8,796 nt of DNA from Clostridia bacterium (GTDB taxonomy: Bacteria > Bacillota > Clostridia > Oscillospirales > Butyricicoccaceae). Within the stretch, counting starts at the first letter, position 1, and the number at the start of each line of letters is the position of its first letter. This document shows positions 4,854 to 8,796 of the stretch, piece by piece. The notes below the pieces were generated by a model that was not told the DNA's origin, made no database searches, and saw nothing but the letters and a program-made list of their open reading frames with translations. Both the position numbers and the translations under genes were made by a program. The stretch covers positions 1 through 8,796 of the forward strand of contig JAFYOK010000125.1 in assembly GCA_017560175.1 (NCBI GenBank), read 5' to 3'.

Positions 4854-5930
4854 GTGACACCATTGTCTGAAATGGATATTCTGACAGCCCTGAATCCCGT
4901 TGAATCCTATCTCGTAACCTCCCGCAGCGCACGCATCCTCCATGCCTCGCCTGCATTTATTTCCATGTTTGGCAGCAATCCCACCGGTCGTAATCTCAAC
5001 GACCTGATGGATGATGAAGATGTTGCACAGATCATTATTCGTGCCGATGCAAACGAGGTCTTTACCCTCGATGCCGATATCGGAGAATGTTTCTGCAGCT
5101 GCGGCGTCCGCCTGTCGGCACCCGACCGCATGACCATCGTTTTCCGCCTGCTGGAAGATCGCCGCGACCACAGTGTCCATCTGGATCTGATCCGCTATGC
5201 CACTTCCAAGATCTCGGGTCATCTGGCTGCGCTCAACGCTGCCCTCTCCCTCACAGAGTTCAAGGATACCCTTCCCCCCGAGCACAGAGCCAGATGCCGT
5301 CATGCCATCCTTGACCTTTTCCGCATCTACCACAACGTCAATACCAAAGCGGACTTTTCCGACAACAGCGTGGTCAACCTCCCCAAGCCGGGCAATCTGC
5401 TGGAAGATCTGACCTCCGTTTGCCGTGCGGTCGCCGAAAGAGGCGCACCCTATTTCGACCTGACCGTGGAAGCTGAGGAGGATGAGGAACTGGTTTCTGT
5501 TTATGACAGCACCCTCGTCCAGCGCGCTGCCGACAATCTGATCCTGCACGCTGTCCGCCACAGCTCGGTGGCTCGTCCCAATATGCGCGTCCGCATCACC
5601 AAGGAAGACAACCAGGTGGTCTTCCAGCTTTGGGCGGAAGGCAGCCTGGCCACCCCCTACCAGCCTCCCCTGGGTCATGGCGGCATGCCCCTTTACGGTG
5701 ATGACATGGAACTGGAGATCGCCTCCATCCTGCTGCGCACCGTCAAGAGCGGCGTTGTCAGCACACCCACCAAGGAAGGCGGCTGGCTCTGCCGCTCGGC
5801 CATTCCTCTGGTTCCCGTCGCCCCGGGCCGAAAGTTCTCCAACCTGGTCATCGACTGGTACGGCGGCTTTGGCATCGTCGATGTCGAACTGGCCGCTGTC
5901 ATGCCCTGGGAAGCCTATCTCAAAAACTAA
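4854..5930 (+). CDS. PAS domain protein with degenerate histidine-kinase-like core
   Basis: A 358-residue soluble protein without membrane segments. Residues about 15-100 fit a PAS fold (ESYLVTSRSARILHASPAF, then GRNLNDLMDDEDV), the usual input domain of sensor kinases. Residues 108-165 form a helical region where a dimerisation/phosphoacceptor domain would be; ISGHLAALNAAL contains His123, but the usual His-Glu/Asp after Ser and the following Pro are missing. Residues 215-320 recall the ATPase domain (LVQRAADNLILHAVRHS as a weak N box), but no DxGxG or GxG glycine motifs are visible. A 38-residue tail follows. It is probably a sensor or scaffold without kinase activity, or a distant kinase. 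The start is uncertain: GTG 4854, TTG 4863 or ATG 4872 all lack a strong ribosome binding site, unlike neighbouring genes. Its stop overlaps that of the convergent small gene. Confidence 0.75.
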   Translation: MTPLSEMDILTALNPVESYLVTSRSARILHASPAFISMFGSNPTGRNLNDLMDDEDVAQIIIRADANEVFTLDADIGECFCSCGVRLSAPDRMTIVFRLLEDRRDHSVHLDLIRYATSKISGHLAALNAALSLTEFKDTLPPEHRARCRHAILDLFRIYHNVNTKADFSDNSVVNLPKPGNLLEDLTSVCRAVAERGAPYFDLTVEAEEDEELVSVYDSTLVQRAADNLILHAVRHSSVARPNMRVRITKEDNQVVFQLWAEGSLATPYQPPLGHGGMPLYGDDMELEIASILLRTVKSGVVSTPTKEGGWLCRSAIPLVPVAPGRKFSNLVIDWYGGFGIVDVELAAVMPWEAYLKN

Positions 5931-5945
5931 GCATCCTCCGATGCT
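5922..5945 (-). terminator. Possible short terminator embedded in the end of the small minus-strand gene
   Basis: On the minus strand AGCATC and GATGCT make a 6-bp stem with loop GGAG, followed by TAG and TTTTT. The hairpin is formed by the last codons of the small gene and the TAG is its stop codon. The stem is short, so termination may be weak. Confidence 0.4.
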
Positions 5946-6190
5946 CCGTTGTTCAGCCGTTCTTCCAGCCGACGGACACGCTCCTCCAGCGCTTTCTGTT
6001 GGTCGGCATCCAGCCGCGCCTGCAGGGTCTGTGCCTGCGTGGCATCGGTGGTCAGGATCTGTCCGATCAGCATAAGGAAGTTGCCCACGGCGTTCTGCTG
6101 GTCGGCATCCATGTCCCCCAACAGCGCAAACCCAAGGACGGTTGCCAGCGCCGTCATCAGCTCAGACGGCATATCGAAAAAAAATGACAT
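5927..6190 (-). CDS. Small uncharacterised protein with C-terminal coiled coil (87 aa)
   Basis: An 87-residue acidic protein. Residues 1-45 look helical and hydrophobic (FFFDMPSELMTALATVLGFALLG, then QNAVGNFLMLIGQIL); residues 50-80 are rich in Gln, Glu, Arg and Leu with heptad-like spacing (LQARL, LEERVRRLEERL) and suggest a coiled coil. The pattern resembles small Clostridia proteins of about 60-90 residues carrying NxxGNFLxxxGxxL, possibly the DUF6774 type, but I am not sure. ATG at 6190 is preferred over the GTG six bases upstream because the GGAGGGGG site then has normal spacing. The opposite frame gives low-complexity Ser/Arg-rich sequence, so this strand is the coding one. It converges on the PAS gene, with stop codons overlapping over 4 bases (5927-5930), and diverges from the exported protein gene across 70 bases. 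Confidence 0.72.
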   Translation of the reverse strand: MSFFFDMPSELMTALATVLGFALLGDMDADQQNAVGNFLMLIGQILTTDATQAQTLQARLDADQQKALEERVRRLEERLNNGASEDA

Positions 6191-6260
6191 CTTCACTTTC
6201 CCCCTCCGGACAGTATATGCATCCGCAGGGGCAACCTATCCCATGAAGGGAGGCCACCAT

Positions 6261-7427
6261 TTGTCCCATACCGCCAAGCGCCTGTGCAGCAGTCTGCTTC
6301 TTCTGCTGATGCTGACCGGCCTGTTTTCTTTCGGTCTGGAGTCGGCCGCACGCAGCGATCTGGTCTATCTTTTCATCAACGACAGTCTGATCAAAGGTAT
6401 GACTTCCGGCAATATGCCGGTCAGGATCAACAACAGCATGTATATCTCCTATCGTTATCTCATCAACATCAAACCCATCAAGTATTTTTATAACGAAGAG
6501 ATACGGCTCCTCAAGGTTTATACTTCTGACAATGCGCTGATCTTTGACATCGGCAACAGCATCACCTACGACCAGAGCGGACGCATCTATTCCTATCTGG
6601 CCGAAGTTCGCAGCGGCGTTCTCTATATCCCCATCGAGTTCATCTGCCGCTTCTTCAATGTCTCCTACAACCAGTTCAACAGCGACCTGGGTCCGGTCAT
6701 CCGCATCAACAGCACCCTGTCCCCCTATACCGACAGCCAGCTGACGGCCAACAACCGTGCAGCCATGTATAAGCTCTATACCGAGTATTACCCCTCGGAA
6801 GCCGAAACCGCCGACCCTGTCCCTCCTCCGGCCCAATCGGAACCCCAGGAGACCCTGCGCCCCCGCAACATCTATCCCATGATCTGCGGCCCCCTCAACG
6901 AGTATTCCCAGAGCCTTCTCACCGCTCTGGACGGCTATAATGCCCGCGCCACCTTCTTCCTCTCGGCAGATGGTCTGGCCGAACAGGGCGATCAGCTGCG
7001 CCGTCTTGTGTGCAGCGGCTACGGCCTCGGCCTCTACGTTTCGGCCGAAGATCCTCTGGGCGAAGCCGAAGCGACCAATGCCCTGCTCTCCTCCATGATC
7101 TTCCGCAAGACCCGTCTGGTCTGCATCCGTGAGGGCAGTAAGGCGCTGACCACTGACCAACGGGAAAAACTGGCCAATGCCGGCTACCGTATTTGGGACG
7201 GCATCCTCGACCCCGGCAGCGCCGACCGATCGGGCTACACCGTCGGTGTCAACGGCAAGAATCTGCTGAAAGATGCCCCCGTCACCTCTACCCTGCTGCT
7301 GTGCACCACGGCCAGCACCCGTGATGCCATGTATACCCTGCTGCGCTATATGCAGGAAAATCGCTTCAGCACCATGACCATGGGCGACTGGACCACCCCC
7401 ATCAACCATATCAAGCAGTATAATTAG
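6261..7427 (+). CDS. Exported protein with stalk domain and NodB-like (polysaccharide deacetylase) domain lacking metal ligands
   Basis: 388 residues from a TTG start. Residues 1-30 form a signal peptide (KR, then SSLLLLLMLTGLFSFGL, then SAA), so it acts outside the membrane. Residues 35-155 match a copper-amine-oxidase N-terminal type stalk domain (LFINDSLIKG, PVRINNSMYISYRYL, GVLYIPIEFICRFF), found in cell-wall-associated Firmicutes proteins. A Pro-rich linker (184-202) follows. Residues 205-380 look like a NodB fold: LLTALDGYNARATFFLSADGL corresponds to the helix-strand after motif 1. The catalytic TFDDG is replaced by MICGPLNEYS, and the HxxxH metal histidines align with Tyr259 and Glu263, so deacetylase activity is unlikely; carbohydrate binding is a guess. 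The start was chosen because GGGAGG lies 6 bases before TTG 6261; the upstream ATG (6243) would put the ribosome binding site inside the gene. No terminator follows. Confidence 0.83.
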   Translation: MSHTAKRLCSSLLLLLMLTGLFSFGLESAARSDLVYLFINDSLIKGMTSGNMPVRINNSMYISYRYLINIKPIKYFYNEEIRLLKVYTSDNALIFDIGNSITYDQSGRIYSYLAEVRSGVLYIPIEFICRFFNVSYNQFNSDLGPVIRINSTLSPYTDSQLTANNRAAMYKLYTEYYPSEAETADPVPPPAQSEPQETLRPRNIYPMICGPLNEYSQSLLTALDGYNARATFFLSADGLAEQGDQLRRLVCSGYGLGLYVSAEDPLGEAEATNALLSSMIFRKTRLVCIREGSKALTTDQREKLANAGYRIWDGILDPGSADRSGYTVGVNGKNLLKDAPVTSTLLLCTTASTRDAMYTLLRYMQENRFSTMTMGDWTTPINHIKQYN

Positions 7428-7457
7428 TTGAAAGTCATCCATTCTCTGTGGTATACT
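7428..7457 (+). promoter_or_regulatory. Promoter of the cyclophilin gene
   Basis: TTGAAA (7428-7433), an 18-base spacer and TATACT (7452-7457), with a TG one base before the -10 (extended -10). The -35 begins at the base right after the upstream stop codon. Confidence 0.7.
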
Positions 7458-7509
7458 GAAACTGTAATGATCCCTAAAACGAAACATTATGCAAAGGAGA
7501 AATACACCC

Positions 7510-7998
7510 ATGGCTAAGAAAAACGTCATCAAGGCTGTCCTCAAGCTGAGAGGCATGACCGACGAGCAGGCAATCCGCATCGAACTCTATCCCGACATCG
7601 CTCCCATCACCGTTGAGAACTTTGTCAAGCTGATCGACAGCGGCTTCTATAAGGACGTCAAGTTCCACCGCTGCATCCGTGACTTCATGGTTCAGGGCGG
7701 CGACCCCACCGGCACAGGTTCCGGCGGCCCCGGCTGGCGCATCAAGGGCGAGTTTGCTTCCAACGGCGTTAAGAACGACCTGAAGCACACACGCGGCGTC
7801 GTTTCCATGGCTCGTACCATGGACCCCAACTCGGCAGGCAGCCAGTTCTTCATCATGGTTGCAGATGCACCTCACCTGGACGGCGAGTATGCTGCTTTCG
7901 GTAAGGTCACCGAGGGCATGGAGTTTGTCGACAAGATCGTTGACGACTTCGAGCAGGGCACAGAGACCTACATCAAGACCATCAAGGTCAAGAAGTAA
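7510..7998 (+). CDS. Cyclophilin-type peptidyl-prolyl cis-trans isomerase
   Basis: A 162-residue single-domain cyclophilin, standard length, catalysing cis-trans isomerisation of Xaa-Pro bonds during folding. There is no signal peptide, so it is cytoplasmic. The TVENFVKLIDSGFY segment (34-47) precedes the active site: Arg54 in FHR, Phe59 and Gln62 in FMVQGGDPTGTG, Met100-Ala101-Arg102, Gln112 and Phe113 in SAGSQFFI, and Leu123 in HLDGEYAAFGKV. The position of human CypA Trp121 is His122, as in many bacterial forms with low cyclosporin affinity. The start is ATG 7510 with AAGGAG about 9 bases upstream; an ATG seven codons earlier overlaps that ribosome binding site and is rejected. It has its own promoter and terminator, so it is probably monocistronic, with possible readthrough from the exported protein gene. 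Confidence 0.96.
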   Translation: MAKKNVIKAVLKLRGMTDEQAIRIELYPDIAPITVENFVKLIDSGFYKDVKFHRCIRDFMVQGGDPTGTGSGGPGWRIKGEFASNGVKNDLKHTRGVVSMARTMDPNSAGSQFFIMVADAPHLDGEYAAFGKVTEGMEFVDKIVDDFEQGTETYIKTIKVKK

Positions 7999-8018
7999 TT
8001 TCTCTACACGAAACAGAG

Positions 8019-8051
8019 TCCACGCGAAGTTTTCTTTCGCGTGGATTTTTT
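8019..8051 (+). terminator. Rho-independent terminator of the cyclophilin gene
   Basis: TCCACGCGAA (8019-8028) and TTCGCGTGGA (8036-8045) form a perfect 10-bp stem with a 7-base loop, followed by six T. Confidence 0.92.
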
Positions 8052-8079
8052 ATGCTCATTCATGGATTTTACATGATTT

Positions 8080-8113
8080 TTACATTGCTTTTTTCTTTGT
8101 AATGTGATAAACT
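8080..8113 (+). promoter_or_regulatory. Promoter of the OhrR-type regulator gene, with possible overlapping operator
   Basis: TTGCTT (8085-8090), a 17-base spacer and TAAACT (8108-8113) preceded by TG (extended -10). An inverted repeat ACATT (8082-8086) / AATGT (8101-8105) spans the -35 to -10 interval and could be the autoregulatory site; OhrR operators are AT-rich palindromes, but the match to a known box is weak. Confidence 0.5.
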
Positions 8114-8171
8114 GTAGAAAGTTAAGGGCATCGTGCTTTTTTTATTATCTGACCGATCGGAGGGATCTCTT

Positions 8172-8618
8172 ATGTACGACTCCAAGTATGACTGCCAACT
8201 GCTCAAGAATCAGCTGTGTTTTCCCCTGTACGCCTGCTCCAAAGAGACCATACGCCTGTACCGTCCTTTTCTGGAGCCCTTTGACCTGACCTATACCCAG
8301 TACCTGGCGCTGCTGGTGCTGTGGGAAGAGAAGAAGATCAATGTCAAAGCCATGGGCAAGCGCTTGTTCCTCGATTCCGGCACCCTGACCCCTGTCCTCA
8401 AATGTCTGGAAAACAAGGGGTATATCACCCGTCAACGCTGCCCCGAGGATGAGCGCGTGCTCGATGTCGAACTGATCGAAGAAGGCGCTGCGCTGCAGGA
8501 TCGTATGCTCCATATCCCCGCCGAACTGGCCAAGTGTGTCAATCTGACCCCCGAAGAGGCACGCACCCTGTATGCCCTGCTCTATAAGGCGCTGGGCGTT
8601 GTCCCCGACGTTGAATAG
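8172..8618 (+). CDS. ohrR: OhrR-like MarR-family peroxide-sensing repressor
   Basis: A 148-residue cytoplasmic winged-helix regulator. It follows the OhrR pattern closely: LKNQLCFPLYACS at 11-23 contains the peroxide-reactive Cys16, and Tyr30 and Tyr41 fall where B. subtilis OhrR has Tyr29 and Tyr40, which contact the sensing Cys15. The DNA-binding part contains MGKRLFLDSGTLTPVLKCLENKGYITR (recognition helix and wing) and the conserved DER. In this family oxidation of the cysteine by organic hydroperoxides releases DNA. A second N-terminal cysteine, Cys22, is nearby; 2-Cys versus 1-Cys signalling cannot be decided. Start ATG 8172 with GGAGGG 7 bases upstream. No ohr gene is adjacent; the next gene starts a nitroreductase, a possible redox target. 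It ends at its own terminator. Confidence 0.88.
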   Translation: MYDSKYDCQLLKNQLCFPLYACSKETIRLYRPFLEPFDLTYTQYLALLVLWEEKKINVKAMGKRLFLDSGTLTPVLKCLENKGYITRQRCPEDERVLDVELIEEGAALQDRMLHIPAELAKCVNLTPEEARTLYALLYKALGVVPDVE

Positions 8619-8625
8619 CCGCTTT

Positions 8626-8653
8626 ATCCCTCCTTTACCGGAGGGATTTTCTT
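8626..8653 (+). terminator. Rho-independent terminator of ohrR
   Basis: ATCCCTCC (8626-8633) and GGAGGGAT (8640-8647) form a perfect 8-bp stem with a 6-base loop, followed by TTTCTTT. Confidence 0.82.
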
Positions 8654-8662
8654 TGCACCGGT

Positions 8663-8691
8663 TTGACGGCAGCGTCCCCCTGTGATAGAAT
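8663..8691 (+). promoter_or_regulatory. Promoter of the nitroreductase-family gene
   Basis: TTGACG (8663-8668), 17-base spacer, TAGAAT (8686-8691), with TG at the extended -10 position. Confidence 0.75.
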
Positions 8692-8725
8692 AAAAATATC
8701 CAAAACCCGAAAGGAGACCCTCCCC

Positions 8726-8796
8726 ATGGAAATGATCGATCTGCTGCACAACAGAAGAAGTGTCCGTAAATATACCGCCGATGCTGTCACCGAGGA
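8726..8796 (+). CDS. Nitroreductase family protein, N-terminal fragment (runs off the window)
   Basis: Only about 23 codons are present. The start MEMIDLLHNRRSVRKYTADA carries the RRSVRKY motif that opens the nitroreductase fold and supplies FMN-phosphate-binding arginines; the family uses FMN and NAD(P)H to reduce nitro compounds, quinones or similar substrates. The ATG has AAAGGAG about 10 bases upstream and a good promoter. Subfamily and substrate cannot be determined from this fragment. Confidence 0.78.
   Translation, partial: MEMIDLLHNRRSVRKYTADAVTE

Noticed and set aside
5949..6260. Upstream extension of the exported protein frame
   Set aside because: Ser/Arg/Ala low-complexity translation that overlaps the small minus-strand gene; the ribosome binding site and signal peptide place the start at 6261.
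6162..7580. Long minus-strand frame opposite the exported protein gene
   Set aside because: Gly/Ala/Val-rich shadow translation without start signals; the plus strand has signal peptide and domains.

Overview
The window looks like chromosomal DNA from a gut-type Clostridia bacterium (Firmicutes), most likely in the Oscillospiraceae/Ruminococcaceae (Faecalibacterium-Subdoligranulum-Gemmiger neighbourhood). This is inference. It rests on moderately GC-rich genes with strong GGAGG ribosome binding sites, T-rich intergenic terminators, sigma-A-type promoters and intergenic palindrome arrays of a kind I associate with that group. I see no phage, insertion sequence, CRISPR or plasmid genes.

Left part (1-4624) is all on the minus strand. 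Read in the direction of transcription it holds: gap (glyceraldehyde-3-phosphate dehydrogenase, interrupted by one in-frame TAG), a two-gene tRNA unit (tRNA-Ile2 CAU, then tRNA-Ser GGA), a 320-base intergenic stretch full of palindromic repeats, a histidine-phosphatase gene, a nucleoside hydrolase gene, and a two-gene operon of an uncharacterised ribbon-helix-helix protein followed by clpB (only its N-terminal part is in the window). Most units have their own terminator and a recognisable promoter.

Right part (4854-8796) is mostly on the plus strand: a PAS protein with a decayed histidine-kinase-like core; a small convergent minus-strand gene whose stop codon overlaps that of the PAS gene; an exported protein with a copper-amine-oxidase-type stalk domain and a NodB-like domain lacking its metal ligands; a cyclophilin peptidyl-prolyl isomerase; an OhrR-type peroxide-sensing MarR regulator; and the start of a nitroreductase-family gene.

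The genes are mostly housekeeping and stress related (protein disaggregation, prolyl isomerisation, peroxide sensing, nucleoside salvage, glycolysis), without one shared pathway. The points most worth following are the single amber codon in an otherwise intact gap gene, which also has altered cofactor-specificity positions; the array of short hairpins whose stems differ while the 7-base linker stays constant; the RHH-clpB operon with no CIRCE or CtsR site; and two neighbouring proteins that look like pseudo-enzymes.
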